DNA of 64,000 bases from Candidatus Poribacteria bacterium (GTDB lineage Bacteria > Poribacteria > WGA-4E > WGA-3G): assembly GCA_022827185.1 (NCBI GenBank), contig JAJDTM010000003.1:62001-126000 (forward strand), read 5' to 3'. Below are positions 52,319 to 61,567 of this stretch, one piece after another. Position 1 is the stretch's first letter. Each line of letters begins with the position of its first letter. The notes under the pieces are model-generated. The model did not search any database. It saw nothing but the letters and a program-made list of their open reading frames with translations, and had not been told where the DNA came from. The translations under genes were made by a program, and so were the position numbers.

Positions 52319-53392
52319 CTAATCCCAGAGGCGGTTGATGGCACTTGCTTTAATGACGCAGTAAACCTCTAAATTTTCTTTCAACTGCAGTTCCTCCCGT
52401 GCTTGGTGTGTGATCTTTACAGCGAGGTGATACCTTTCAACAAGAATAGAGAGCCACGTGCGTTCGCTCCTGATATCAAGGTCCCGAATTTTTCCGAGTA
52501 ATATGTTCCGCGCACTAATGGTGAGATTTGGATCAAGCGAAATAATAATATCCTCAGCCCGGATAGCGACCGGAACGACTTCACCGACTTCTGCCTCAAT
52601 GTAAGGAATTACAAGCGATTGGTCTCCGATTTCCAACGAAGTCAAACCACGTGCCTTGTCTGAAGCCACGACAGGAAGGAACAGAATGTTTTCGACACCG
52701 GTCAATTGTGCGATAGGCATCGCGGCGGGAGCGGTTAGTAATTGATGCGGTTCACCGCTCGCCATGATTTCGCCATCGGCGATCAGGAAGGCTTCATCAG
52801 CGAGTGCCATCGCCTCGGAAAAGGTGTGGGTGACATAGAGGATTGGTGTCTCAAAGGCTTCTTTAATGTGGTGCAGATAGGGAATAATTCGACCTTTTAG
52901 TGCACTATCAAGCGCAGCAAGCGGTTCATCCATGAGGAGCATCCGCGGTTCCATAGCGAGTGCCCGCGCGATCGCAACCCGTTGACGTTGACCGCCAGAG
53001 AGTTCTTTCGGATACCGTTGGAGCAGTTCGGAAATTTCGAGCACATCTATCACATCTGAAGATGTTCGTGGATTCGGTTGCCCGTATCGGATATTCTGCG
53101 CAACGGTGAGATGCGGAAAAAGGTATCCCTCTTGAAAAACATAACCGAACCGCCGCTTTTCAGGTGGCAGATTAATTTTAGAGGCAGACGCGTAAAGTAT
53201 CTCGTCTCCAAAAGCGATCTCACCTTCATCAGGCGTTAGCGTGCCGCTAACGCAATTGAGTAGCGTGCTTTTACCACTTCCAGACACGCCTAAAAACGCC
53301 GAAACCTTTGTTTCCAGCGTGCAATTGACTTCTAAGGTGAAACTACCGAGACTTTTGCGAAAATCGAGCCTGATGCTGGGACTATCTGCCAT
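52319..53392 (-). CDS. modC: Molybdate ABC transporter ATPase
   Basis: 357 aa. GVSGSGKSTLLNC (Walker A), Q-loop FQEGYLFPHLTVAQN, signature LSGGQRQRVAIARALAMEPRMLLMDEPLAALD; the C-terminal 150 residues form a TOBE/MOP domain (ILLGKIRDLDIRSERTWLSILVER), which marks ModC. Drives molybdate or tungstate import with ModA and ModB. Separated from modB by the small acidic protein gene. Confidence 0.9.
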   Translation of the reverse strand: MADSPSIRLDFRKSLGSFTLEVNCTLETKVSAFLGVSGSGKSTLLNCVSGTLTPDEGEIAFGDEILYASASKINLPPEKRRFGYVFQEGYLFPHLTVAQNIRYGQPNPRTSSDVIDVLEISELLQRYPKELSGGQRQRVAIARALAMEPRMLLMDEPLAALDSALKGRIIPYLHHIKEAFETPILYVTHTFSEAMALADEAFLIADGEIMASGEPHQLLTAPAAMPIAQLTGVENILFLPVVASDKARGLTSLEIGDQSLVIPYIEAEVGEVVPVAIRAEDIIISLDPNLTISARNILLGKIRDLDIRSERTWLSILVERYHLAVKITHQAREELQLKENLEVYCVIKASAINRLWD

Positions 53393-53403
53393 AGCGAACC
53401 CTC

Positions 53404-53676
53404 TTACTCGAACCCACTGTCATCAATGTCATCAAATCCACCGCTGTCATCCATACTGTCATCTACATCGTCAGATGAATCGTCATCGTCATACACCTCA
53501 CTGAGCATTATACCCGTTAAAAGCAGATCCTCATACTCATCATCTGCATTAGCAGTATCATCGGGCTGAGGCTCTGTGTTCTCAGACGTATCATCGTTCT
53601 TGGAACGCTGATATAGATACCAGACAAGTAGTACGCAAGCGATAACTCCTAAAAATAACCCCATCTCCAAAATCAT
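53404..53676 (-). CDS. Small membrane protein with acidic tail inside mod operon
   Basis: 90 aa from ATG 53676 (AAAGGAGAAAA upstream; the longer frame starts in that site). One membrane helix (MGLFLGVIACVLLVWYLYQ) and a cytoplasmic tail with about half Asp/Glu (for example DDDDSSDDVDDSMDDSGG). Not a known Mod component. It lies between modB and modC, on the same strand, so it is likely co-transcribed and could be an accessory of the transporter (inference). Confidence 0.6.
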   Translation of the reverse strand: MILEMGLFLGVIACVLLVWYLYQRSKNDDTSENTEPQPDDTANADDEYEDLLLTGIMLSEVYDDDDSSDDVDDSMDDSGGFDDIDDSGFE

Positions 53677-53727
53677 CACATTTTCTCCTTTCACCAGATT
53701 TGAAAGTCAATAAAACGCTATTTGTGG

Positions 53728-54393
53728 CTAACGGAGGGTGAAGCGTTCTGTTAGCCAGAGCGCTATGAAGGCAACGACAGTTGAAATAAATACCAGTCGA
53801 TAGACAGAGGCATCTTCTCCGAGATGTACAGCACTGAAAATCGCTAACGCCATCGTTTGGGTTTTGCCCGGAATGTTTCCTGCCACCATGATTGTCGCAC
53901 CGAACTCACCAAGGCTTTTGGAGAAACCGAGGATCGTTCCACCGATAATCCCGCGATACGCAAGCGGGAATGTTATCGTCCAAAATACCTTCAGTGGTGA
54001 TGCACCGAGCGTGCGTGCAGCGTTTTCAAGTTCTTGTGGCACAGCCTCCATTCCTGTCACAATACCACGTACTAACAGTGGGAACGAGATAATTGAGACT
54101 GCAATGACAACAGCTAACTGTGAGAAAACGATCTCTATACCAAAAACTTGGTGAATAAACCCACCGATGAACCCGTGCTTACCCAATAGAATCAGGAGTA
54201 AATATCCACTGACGATAGGCGGCAATACCAACGGCCACATCACAAACGTATTCAGGAAAGCCTTACCTGGAAACGTACGTTTTGCCAGTAGCCAACCCAC
54301 CAATAGTCCCGGTGGCAGTATTATAACAAGACTGAGCAACGCAACTTTTATAGATAAAGAGAGGGCGGCAACTTCGGCGGGAGTTATCCTCAT
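53728..54393 (-). CDS. modB: Molybdate ABC transporter permease
   Basis: 221 aa, five membrane helices; EAA loop: ELENAARTLGASPLKVFWTITFPLAYRGIIGGTILGFSKSLGEFGATIMVAGNIPGKTQTMALAIF, in which GEFGAT is the ModB signature. Starts 1 nt after the modA stop, so coupled. Confidence 0.93.
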   Translation of the reverse strand: MRITPAEVAALSLSIKVALLSLVIILPPGLLVGWLLAKRTFPGKAFLNTFVMWPLVLPPIVSGYLLLILLGKHGFIGGFIHQVFGIEIVFSQLAVVIAVSIISFPLLVRGIVTGMEAVPQELENAARTLGASPLKVFWTITFPLAYRGIIGGTILGFSKSLGEFGATIMVAGNIPGKTQTMALAIFSAVHLGEDASVYRLVFISTVVAFIALWLTERFTLR

Positions 54394-54394
54394 G

Positions 54395-55174
54395 TTACTC
54401 TAAAAAGGTAAATCCGTGCTTTTCAAAAACTTCACCGCTCTGCATAGATTGTAGATAACTCATAAATCTACGCGCTTCTTGCTTTCGCAGGCTATCCTTC
54501 ATAACGACAACCGGGTAGATGATCGGTGTATACGCTTCAGTCGGTAACTCATAAAGCACTTTTATATCCTCGGTCAGTGCTGTATCCGTTTTATATACGA
54601 TGGCAATATCCACATTTCCAGCGGTAACATAAGCGAGCGTTGCCCGTACATCCATGCCGAAAATCAACCTTGGTTGTAGTGTTTCCCATAATCCAAAGTG
54701 AGTCAAGGCTTCTTTCGCATAAGTGCCAGCCGGTACTATATTCGGATGCCCGATAGCAATTCTCGAAATCTCAGGCGTATCAAGGCTATCAGGAGTTTTC
54801 ACAGAAATCCGCGCGGTTTCATCAGAGACAAGCACTAACCGATTGGTCAATAGATCGTGGCGACTCCCGACTTCAAGCAGCCCATCGGTTTCCAAAGCAA
54901 TAACCTGACGCGGACTCGCTGAGATGAAAACATCCGCTGACGCGCCCTTTTCGAGCTGGCGTTGTAGCGTCGTAGAGGCTTCAAAATTGTAATAGACTTT
55001 AACCCCAGTTTCCGCTGTAAACGCTGTCCCGATTTCACCCAGTGCATCCGTCAAACTAATTGCAGCGAAGACGCTTAATTCGATCGGCTTCTGTTTATCT
55101 GTCGTACACCCTGAAAGCAGTGCGAAAACAGACAGCAGGCAAATGGCAGTGAGAGATTTAAAAATTCGGTGCAT
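54395..55174 (-). CDS. modA: Molybdate ABC transporter binding lipoprotein
   Basis: 259 aa. A lipoprotein signal with lipobox LLSGC (Cys23) is followed by ELSVFAAISLTDALGEIGTAF and VKVYYNFEASTTLQRQLEKGASADVFISAS, then AIGHPNIVPAGTYAKEALTHFG, all typical of ModA. Captures molybdate or tungstate in the periplasm. First gene of modA-modB-(small protein)-modC. Confidence 0.93.
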   Translation of the reverse strand: MHRIFKSLTAICLLSVFALLSGCTTDKQKPIELSVFAAISLTDALGEIGTAFTAETGVKVYYNFEASTTLQRQLEKGASADVFISASPRQVIALETDGLLEVGSRHDLLTNRLVLVSDETARISVKTPDSLDTPEISRIAIGHPNIVPAGTYAKEALTHFGLWETLQPRLIFGMDVRATLAYVTAGNVDIAIVYKTDTALTEDIKVLYELPTEAYTPIIYPVVVMKDSLRKQEARRFMSYLQSMQSGEVFEKHGFTFLE

Positions 55175-55371
55175 TGTTTCGTTCTCAACATATCCATTAA
55201 TTCCACAAAAATTCTTGACAAGTATAACAGTTCTGTTAAACTATGTCAAGTATATCGAAAACAGACGCTTGCTAACAACTGATAGCTGATAACGCAGCAA
55301 ACTTTTCTTGCAATCCGCTTAAACCTGTGGTATCCTATTTATACATAACAACAGACAATAGGTGAAAAACT

Positions 55372-56178
55372 ATGAAATTAGGTTTATGCACCATCGCTTT
55401 TCAGGATAAACCGTTGGAAGAGGTTATTGACATCGCAGCGGATCACGGTTTTGATGGCATTGAACTTTGGGGAAAGCCGCCACATTTGCCAGCCGATTAC
55501 GACGAAAACTATGCTAAAAACGTTAAAGAGATGGCACAACGGAAAGGCTTAGCGATTTCGGCGTTCGGTTCGTATATTGACCCCTTAATGCATCTGCATC
55601 AAAAACACTTTGAAGAAGCCTTTAAAATAGCACATGACCTTGGCACTGACGTTGTCCGAATCTGGTCCGGCGGTGGTCCTTCAAGATCAATTGCTCCGTC
55701 CGATAAACGTCTGATTCATTTCCGATTGGTGAGCATTACGCAATGGGCAAATTTCCGTAGCATCCGGCTCGGCTTAGAAATGCACAATAACCATTTGACT
55801 GACAGTGTTGAAAGCATCTTAGAGATCATCGAAGGCGTTAAGCTGCCCGCGCTGAAAACCTACTATCAACCGCTTGCACGGTCGGATGCCGATGAGCCGC
55901 ATGCTGCCGCTGAAAAACTTGCCGAACACATTGTAAACGTCCATGCGCAAAACTTTGATGTGAACGGTAAAGCGTGTCCCATCGCAGATGGTGTAGTGGA
56001 TTACACCCGAATCGTTGAGATACTCAGTAAGGCTGGATATGACGGATACTTGGAAGTAGAGTTCGTCCACGGTGATAATAAATTGGAGGCACTCCAACGC
56101 GATCGCGACTACCTCGCAAGTTTGATTGACACAACAGACACGGATGCATTGAAGAATCTGGACACCGATCCTGTGTAA
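55372..56178 (+). CDS. TIM-barrel sugar phosphate isomerase/epimerase
   Basis: 268 aa. MKLGLCTIAFQDKPLEEVIDIAADHGFDGIELWGKPPHLP is the AP_endonuc_2 barrel start; later parts include LGLEMHNNHLTDSVESILEII (Glu, His metal ligands), HIVNVHAQNF and GYDGYLEVEFVHGD (final Glu). Epimerase or isomerase of a sugar or inosose with a divalent metal. AATAGGTG precedes ATG 55372. It may be the catabolic partner of the oxidoreductases in the window (inference). Confidence 0.88.
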   Translation: MKLGLCTIAFQDKPLEEVIDIAADHGFDGIELWGKPPHLPADYDENYAKNVKEMAQRKGLAISAFGSYIDPLMHLHQKHFEEAFKIAHDLGTDVVRIWSGGGPSRSIAPSDKRLIHFRLVSITQWANFRSIRLGLEMHNNHLTDSVESILEIIEGVKLPALKTYYQPLARSDADEPHAAAEKLAEHIVNVHAQNFDVNGKACPIADGVVDYTRIVEILSKAGYDGYLEVEFVHGDNKLEALQRDRDYLASLIDTTDTDALKNLDTDPV

Positions 56179-56229
56179 AATTGACATAAGTTCTCCGAAA
56201 CAAGAGATAGAAAGCATCTGGGTAGCTGC

Positions 56230-56835
56230 ATGCGATTAGAGGTAGGCATTATCGCATTAGTAGAGGAGGTTTTTGGAATAGCAGCAGAACGCCGCGCCCA
56301 GTTTGACTGGCTCCGAAACAAACCGTGCCGCCAACACTTCGGCGAACATTACGATGCAGTGATGGCACTTTACGCTGAACTCGGAGGCGACTGGGAAGGC
56401 ACAACTGCGAAAACCGACGGGTACTTGATTCCTGATGCCTATTTTCCAGAGCCTTATCATTTTATCTTTGAATTTGACGAACTGCAACATTTCACGCAAT
56501 TCCGCGAACGGACATTCCAGTTTTATCCAGTGAACATCCCGCTCGCCTTTGTGCCAGAGAAATATCGGCAGTTTTGTCAGCAACATCATATCGCAGCACT
56601 CGCAAAAGGACCAGAGCGATTCCGACGGCGAACAGCGGATTTCCCGTATATAAACGGACGTGCTGCACAACGTGCTTTCTTCGATACGTTTCGGGATTGG
56701 CTACCACCGCTGCACGGGCTAAATCCAACCGTCCGGTTAGCTGAATTTGAAGTTGCACCTATCTTGGACGGACAATTAAGTGGTGAAACAGCAAAGACTT
56801 ACATGGAAAACCTACTTCACGCACGGTTTAAATAA
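56230..56835 (+). CDS. Hypothetical protein with EFDELQHF motif
   Basis: 201 aa. A central DGYLIPDAYFPEPYHFIFEFDELQHFTQFRERT is the most conserved-looking stretch; the pattern of a hydrophobic strand ending in Glu-Phe-Asp-Glu and then Gln-His recalls the nuclease folds found in endonuclease-like proteins, but the Lys of PD-(D/E)xK is missing. Later parts include INGRAAQRAFFDTFRDWLPP. I do not recognise a family with certainty. Codon pattern is like that of its neighbours. It is 52 nt downstream of the isomerase and 53 nt upstream of the PLP enzyme; may be in one transcript. Confidence 0.7.
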   Translation: MRLEVGIIALVEEVFGIAAERRAQFDWLRNKPCRQHFGEHYDAVMALYAELGGDWEGTTAKTDGYLIPDAYFPEPYHFIFEFDELQHFTQFRERTFQFYPVNIPLAFVPEKYRQFCQQHHIAALAKGPERFRRRTADFPYINGRAAQRAFFDTFRDWLPPLHGLNPTVRLAEFEVAPILDGQLSGETAKTYMENLLHARFK

Positions 56836-56888
56836 TAGATCATCAATCGCTCTAACATAATACCAAAGGTAGGATAGACAACGCTACA

Positions 56889-57818
56889 ATGAGCATGCGA
56901 AAGCCTGAAAAGGTGAACATTTCAGAACATCCACTGCTCCAAATCATAGGACAGACACCGCTCGTAAAAATAGATCTCTTCGCCGACGAGTTGCCGAACG
57001 TTGACATCTATGCGAAGATAGAAACCTATAACCCCGGCGGCTCAATTAAAGACCGACCCGTTTTAAGAATGCTCACTGAGGCAATTGCATCAGGAGAACT
57101 TACACACGAAAAGGTTATCCTCGACTCCAGTTCCGGCAACGCGGCGATCGCATACGCTATGATAGGCGCAGCCCTCGGCTATAAAGTTGAACTTGTCATC
57201 CCAGACAACGCCAGCGAAGAACGCATAAAACGCATCCAATCACACGGGGCAAACATCATCCATACCGATGCCCTCCTCGGTTACGATGAAGCACTACGCG
57301 AAGTGGATCGACGCTATGAAGCGGATCCAGAGCGGTATTTTTTTAATTCGCAATACGACAACGAAAACAATTGGCTGGCGCACTATGAAACCACCGGTGT
57401 CGAAATCTGGAACCAAACAGGTGGAAAAGTCACACACTTCGTTGCCGGCGTAGGGACTGGCGGGACCATTACCGGTGTTGGTAGGCGGCTGAAAAACTAC
57501 AATCCTAACATCCAAGTCTGCTCTATCTCACCAGAGGTGTTCCCGGGTATTGAGGGACTCAAACCGCTCGGGGACCCAGAGAACATTGTGCCAGCAATTC
57601 TGGATGAATCGGTGATTGATTGCCGAATCCCCACGACGATTGAAAATGCTTATGAAATGTGCAGTCGCCTCGGGCGACGCGGTTGGTTCGTTGGGCAATC
57701 CTCCGGTGGCTACCTTTATGGTGCCTACAAAGTCGCACAACACATTCAGGAAGGCGTAATCGTCACGGTCTTTAACGACCTCGGTGAACGCTATTTTAGC
57801 ACAAGATTATGGGATTAG
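56889..57818 (+). CDS. PLP-dependent cysteine-synthase-family enzyme
   Basis: 309 aa, the size of CysK/CysM. IIGQTPLVKI, NPGGSIKDRPVLRML (PLP lysine in SIKDRP), DSSSGNAAIAYAMIGAALGY (usually TSGNTG), VAGVGTGGTITGVGRRL for the phosphate loop, EGLKPLGDPENIVP and GQSSGGYLYGA (usually G-S-S-G-A). The family makes cysteine or related amino acids by beta-replacement; the altered TSGN segment may point to a different substrate. No CBS domain. No serine acetyltransferase nearby. Confidence 0.87.
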   Translation: MSMRKPEKVNISEHPLLQIIGQTPLVKIDLFADELPNVDIYAKIETYNPGGSIKDRPVLRMLTEAIASGELTHEKVILDSSSGNAAIAYAMIGAALGYKVELVIPDNASEERIKRIQSHGANIIHTDALLGYDEALREVDRRYEADPERYFFNSQYDNENNWLAHYETTGVEIWNQTGGKVTHFVAGVGTGGTITGVGRRLKNYNPNIQVCSISPEVFPGIEGLKPLGDPENIVPAILDESVIDCRIPTTIENAYEMCSRLGRRGWFVGQSSGGYLYGAYKVAQHIQEGVIVTVFNDLGERYFSTRLWD

Positions 57819-57831
57819 CCCAAGGAGATCC

Positions 57832-59082
57832 ATGGAAACAACAGTTATTCCGTTTCGTGGCTTACGCTATAACACTACAAAGGTAGGAGACCTCGCGAAT
57901 GTCATAGCACCGCCATACGATGTCATCAAACCCGAAGAACGGGTCGCTTTAGAGGCACGGCACCCTGCCAATATCATCCGCTTAATCTTGAGCCAACCAC
58001 AGGATGATGACACTGCTGATGCCAATCAGTATACACGTGCCGCTACATTGATGCATCAGTGGATCTCAGACGGTATCCTCACCAAAGATGCAACCCCCCG
58101 CTACTATATCTACGATCAATCATTTAATGCCCCAGACGGGAAAAACTATACACGCCGCGCCTTAATCGCACTCGTGAAATTGGAACCTTTTGAAAACCAC
58201 GTCGTTCTACCCCACGAAAAAACACACGCAGGACCGAAGGCTGACCGGCTGAATCTCATGCGTGAATGCCACGCCAACCTAAGCCCGATCTTCCTCATCT
58301 ACGCCGATCCGGCTGGCGATATTGAACAGATCATGGAAGGTTTCACCGATGACCACCCGCCCGAAATTGCGTGTGCGGAAACCTTCGGAAGCACGCACCA
58401 ATTGTGGTGTTTAGAGGATGCTGAGCGTAACCGAGAGATTCAAAACCTGTTCTCATCAATACCGCTCCTCATCGCTGATGGACACCACCGTTATGAAACT
58501 GCCCTCGCTTTCCAAGAAGAGATGGCGCGTACTGGATCATCCGGCTACGGTTATATGATGGTGAACCTTGTCAGGATGGAATCACCGGGTTTGGCAGTGT
58601 TAGCGATCCATCGGCTGCTGGATAATGTTAGTTCTGACAGGATTGCCCATGCTGTCGCCAAACTCCCTGAAGTCTTTGAAGTATTTGAGATTGACACACA
58701 AGCAGACCTTATGGCACAATTGGAGGTACTTAAAGGAAAATCACCCGCGGTCGGAATGTACACCCCAGACGATAACTATCGTCTACTGGTTCCGCATTCA
58801 ACAACCTCTGGGCAATTAGACGTAACACTCGTTCAAGAAACCCTCATCAAGGAGATGTTCCAGATTGAGGCATTGGCGGATCATATCAGTTACACTGCTT
58901 ATGCGGATGATGCCGTTGCACACGTGAAAACTGGGGTGGATCGCGTCGCACTTCTGATGAATCCGACACCCGTTGAACAGGTTTTGGAAGTTGCTACGGC
59001 GGGTTCAACAATGCCACAAAAATCTACCTACTTCTATCCGAAGATGGCAACCGGCTTCGTTTTGAACCTATTGAACCGATAA
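57832..59082 (+). CDS. DUF1015 protein
   Basis: 416 aa from ATG 57832, chosen by AAGGAG 6 nt upstream; the longer frame overlaps the PLP enzyme. VIPFRGLRYNTTKVGDLANVIAPPYDVIKPEE, VLPHEKTHAGPKADRLNLMRECHANLSPIFLIY, LLIADGHHRYETALAFQEE and MNPTPVEQVLEVATAGSTMPQKSTYFYPKMATGFVLN are the DUF1015 pattern found in thermophiles and many anaerobes. Its biochemical role is unknown; the His/Asp-rich DGHHRYETA suggests an enzymatic core. Tightly follows the PLP enzyme. Confidence 0.88.
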   Translation: METTVIPFRGLRYNTTKVGDLANVIAPPYDVIKPEERVALEARHPANIIRLILSQPQDDDTADANQYTRAATLMHQWISDGILTKDATPRYYIYDQSFNAPDGKNYTRRALIALVKLEPFENHVVLPHEKTHAGPKADRLNLMRECHANLSPIFLIYADPAGDIEQIMEGFTDDHPPEIACAETFGSTHQLWCLEDAERNREIQNLFSSIPLLIADGHHRYETALAFQEEMARTGSSGYGYMMVNLVRMESPGLAVLAIHRLLDNVSSDRIAHAVAKLPEVFEVFEIDTQADLMAQLEVLKGKSPAVGMYTPDDNYRLLVPHSTTSGQLDVTLVQETLIKEMFQIEALADHISYTAYADDAVAHVKTGVDRVALLMNPTPVEQVLEVATAGSTMPQKSTYFYPKMATGFVLNLLNR

Positions 59083-59116
59083 TGTTGTTAATTGAATAAT
59101 TTCTGAAGGTGAACCG

Positions 59117-60157
59117 ATGCATCACGAACACGAAAGAGACACTTTAGCGTTTACACATCAGTTATATGCTGAGACGCCGCGCCAGCTGGCATTTCAGGCG
59201 ACCACCTCCGCTGCAGCAGAAGCGTGGCAACACGCATTGCGGGCAAAACTTACCGAATTGGTAGGCGGTTTTCCGCAGGAGAAGTGCGACTTACAACCGG
59301 AAGTTTTAGCGTCGCGAGAATTCGCAAACTATACCCGTGAAACGGTTCAGTTTAAGAGTCGTCCACACTCGGTTATTTTTGGATATTTCCTCACTCCGAA
59401 AGGTCTTGACAGTTCAACGCCAAATCCGGCGATACTCTGTTTAGCAGGGCACGGGCGCGGCGTAGACGACATCGTCGGAATTGAGGAAGATGGTAGGATG
59501 CGGACAGAATTTGGCGGTTATCAGAACGATTTCGCCCTCCAATGTGTGGCACACGGGTACACTGTGCTTGCCATTGAACAATTCGGGTTCGGACACCGGC
59601 GCGATGCCGTTGCCCATCAAAAAGGCGGTGGAAGCTCTTCATGCCAACCGAGTGCGGGTGCCGCGCTGCTGTTAGGACAAACGATGGTTGGATGGCGGGT
59701 TTACGACGCTATGCGTGCGTTTGACTATCTATCAACCCGTCCGGAGATTGATATGAACCGCCTCGGTATAATGGGCATCTCTGGTGGCGGGACAACAACC
59801 TTTTTTACCGCAGCGATTGATACACGTCTTAAAGCGGCTGTTGTGAGCGGCTATTTCAATACTTTTCGGGATAGTATCTTGAGTCTGAGCCATTGTATAG
59901 ACAATTACATACCGAATGTGTTACAATATGCTGAGATGTATGACATCGCCGGGTTGATTGCACCACGTGCCCTATTTGTTGAATCCGGTACCGAAGATAC
60001 CATTTTTCCGATTGAAGCCACACAATTCGCGGTTAACGAGGCAAAAGCGATTTTCAACTGCTTCAATGCTGATGACAAATTAGGATTTGAGGTATTTGAG
60101 GCGGGACATAGTTTCCATGGGGTCGGTGCATTTGAATTTCTCAAAAAGGTTCTGTAA
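59117..60157 (+). CDS. Alpha/beta hydrolase (acetylxylan-esterase-like)
   Basis: 346 aa. Nucleophile elbow GISGGG (Ser in IMGISGGGTTTFF), Asp in VESGTEDTIFPIE and His in EAGHSFHG near the end form the triad; LCLAGHGRGVDDIVG holds the oxyanion-hole region. YLSTRPEIDMNRLGIMG precedes the elbow, as in the cephalosporin-C-deacetylase/abhydrolase_7-like group. No signal peptide. Removes acyl groups from sugars (inference). AAGGTGA precedes ATG 59117. Confidence 0.8.
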   Translation: MHHEHERDTLAFTHQLYAETPRQLAFQATTSAAAEAWQHALRAKLTELVGGFPQEKCDLQPEVLASREFANYTRETVQFKSRPHSVIFGYFLTPKGLDSSTPNPAILCLAGHGRGVDDIVGIEEDGRMRTEFGGYQNDFALQCVAHGYTVLAIEQFGFGHRRDAVAHQKGGGSSSCQPSAGAALLLGQTMVGWRVYDAMRAFDYLSTRPEIDMNRLGIMGISGGGTTTFFTAAIDTRLKAAVVSGYFNTFRDSILSLSHCIDNYIPNVLQYAEMYDIAGLIAPRALFVESGTEDTIFPIEATQFAVNEAKAIFNCFNADDKLGFEVFEAGHSFHGVGAFEFLKKVL

Positions 60158-60169
60158 AAGGAGACAAAC

Positions 60170-60961
60170 GTGGCAATTGAACTATTTTCGATCGGCACAG
60201 AGTTAGTGCTTGGACAGATTCAGGATACCAATGCCCACTGGATTGCGCAGCAGATCCTTCAAATCGGTGGCGAATTACGACGGGTGACGATGCTACGCGA
60301 TGATGCCGAAGAGATGTACGAGGCATTGGATTCAGCGGTCAAACGAGAAACGGCTCTTATTCTCACAACAGGGGGGCTTGGACCGACACCTGATGATATG
60401 ACTGTCGAGGTTGTGGCATCTCTTACCGGTACGAAACCTGTGGTGAGCGAAGAGACTATCGCTGAATATCGGAAACGCCGCGAGATGTCAGAGAACGACG
60501 TGCTTAGCGAAGCACTCACAAAGATGGCAACTGTGCCAGAAACTGCCACTGTCTTACAGAACCCAGCCGGCTGGGCACCGTGTATCAGCGTTGAACACGA
60601 AGCGTCCACACTTATGATGATGCCCGGTCCGCCCCGTGAAATGAAAGCTATTTTTGAAACCCATATCCAACCGTTGATTGCTGAACGTTACCGCGCAGAA
60701 ATTATCACAGCGCGGGTTTATGTAAGTATGTTTGAAGCCGAAGTTTCACCACTGATGCAAAAGGTGATGGAACGCCATCCAGATGTTTATCTAAAGGCGT
60801 ATGTCTCCCTCCGCAAAGCGGATGGCAGTACGATGCCTGTCGATTTAGTCTCGACAAGTACAGATAAGGCGGATGCTGAGACGCAATTGCAACTCGCAGC
60901 CGACTTTTTTCGAGAACTTGTCGTTGAAGCAGGGAAACATTTTAGTTTTGAAGAAGAATAG
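60170..60961 (+). CDS. cinA: CinA N-terminal-like (MoaB/MogA fold) protein
   Basis: 263 aa. Starts at GTG 60170, with AAAAGGAGA 5 nt before it. IELFSIGTELVLGQIQDTNAHWIAQQI, ILTTGGLGPTPDDMTVEVVASL, NPAGWAPC and MMPGPPREMKAIFE are the competence/damage-inducible CinA pattern. Full CinA (about 410 aa) has a C-terminal deamidase domain, absent here; the short form with only the nucleotide-binding (COG1058) domain is known in many lineages. Follows the esterase after 12 nt, so likely one operon. Confidence 0.9.
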   Translation: MAIELFSIGTELVLGQIQDTNAHWIAQQILQIGGELRRVTMLRDDAEEMYEALDSAVKRETALILTTGGLGPTPDDMTVEVVASLTGTKPVVSEETIAEYRKRREMSENDVLSEALTKMATVPETATVLQNPAGWAPCISVEHEASTLMMMPGPPREMKAIFETHIQPLIAERYRAEIITARVYVSMFEAEVSPLMQKVMERHPDVYLKAYVSLRKADGSTMPVDLVSTSTDKADAETQLQLAADFFRELVVEAGKHFSFEEE

Positions 60962-61058
60962 TAGATGTGCTTTGTAAGTGCACCAGCCGGTAGGTGTTTT
61001 ACGGCGTTTCGTAAGGAGAACGACTTGTATCGCCCCTACAAAAAAGGAGATTTGTACT

Positions 61059-61448
61059 GTGAATCGCAAACCTTCAGGAAATAAACCAGGAAATAAACGA
61101 AAGCCGCAGACGCGGTATACTAATCCGCCTCGCCCGAAGCGGAAGTCACAATCGAAAAAAAAGCGAAAGGACAAGGACATCGATGCCGATCTCGATATGG
61201 AGGTTGAAGTCGAAGATGAAGAGAAAGCTCCCTCTAAAAGTGACAAAATAGAGGTTGAAGGTACTGTCGTCGAACCCTTACCGAATGCGATGTTTCGTGT
61301 GGAATTGGATAACAAACATCAGATCCTTGCTCATATCTCCGGCAGAATGCGGAAGTTTTTCATCAAAATTTTGCCCGGTGACAAGGTAACTGTAGAACTA
61401 TCCCCTTACGATCTCACGCGGGGACGTATTACCTACCGGAAAAAGTAG
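61059..61448 (+). CDS. infA: Translation initiation factor IF-1 with an N-terminal extension
   Basis: 129 aa from GTG 61059, chosen since AAAAAGGAG lies 9 nt before it. The last ~72 residues are IF-1: [64 protein letters not shown]-1 is normally about 72 aa and starts at the equivalent of residue 58 here. The added 57 residues are split into a basic half ([19 protein letters not shown]...[15 protein letters not shown]) and a very acidic half ([18 protein letters not shown]). The gene is not in a ribosomal-protein cluster. Whether this is the only IF-1 of the organism cannot be told here. Confidence 0.88.
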   Translation: MNRKPSGNKPGNKRKPQTRYTNPPRPKRKSQSKKKRKDKDIDADLDMEVEVEDEEKAPSKSDKIEVEGTVVEPLPNAMFRVELDNKHQILAHISGRMRKFFIKILPGDKVTVELSPYDLTRGRITYRKK

Positions 61449-61469
61449 TTTACTAAATAGACGTGTCGG

Positions 61470-61488
61470 CGCGGTTTTCGACCGCGCA
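61470..61488 (+). terminator. Hairpin after infA
   Basis: GCGCGGT (61470-61476) and ACCGCGC (61482-61488) around TTTCG; weak T run follows. Probably a terminator or repeat. Confidence 0.4.
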
Positions 61489-61567
61489 CGGGTCAATTTT
61501 GTTGTAGATCCGCTTTTCAAACGTGCATCCTAAAGCAAACCACTTTACCGACTGACTGAGAAATGCT

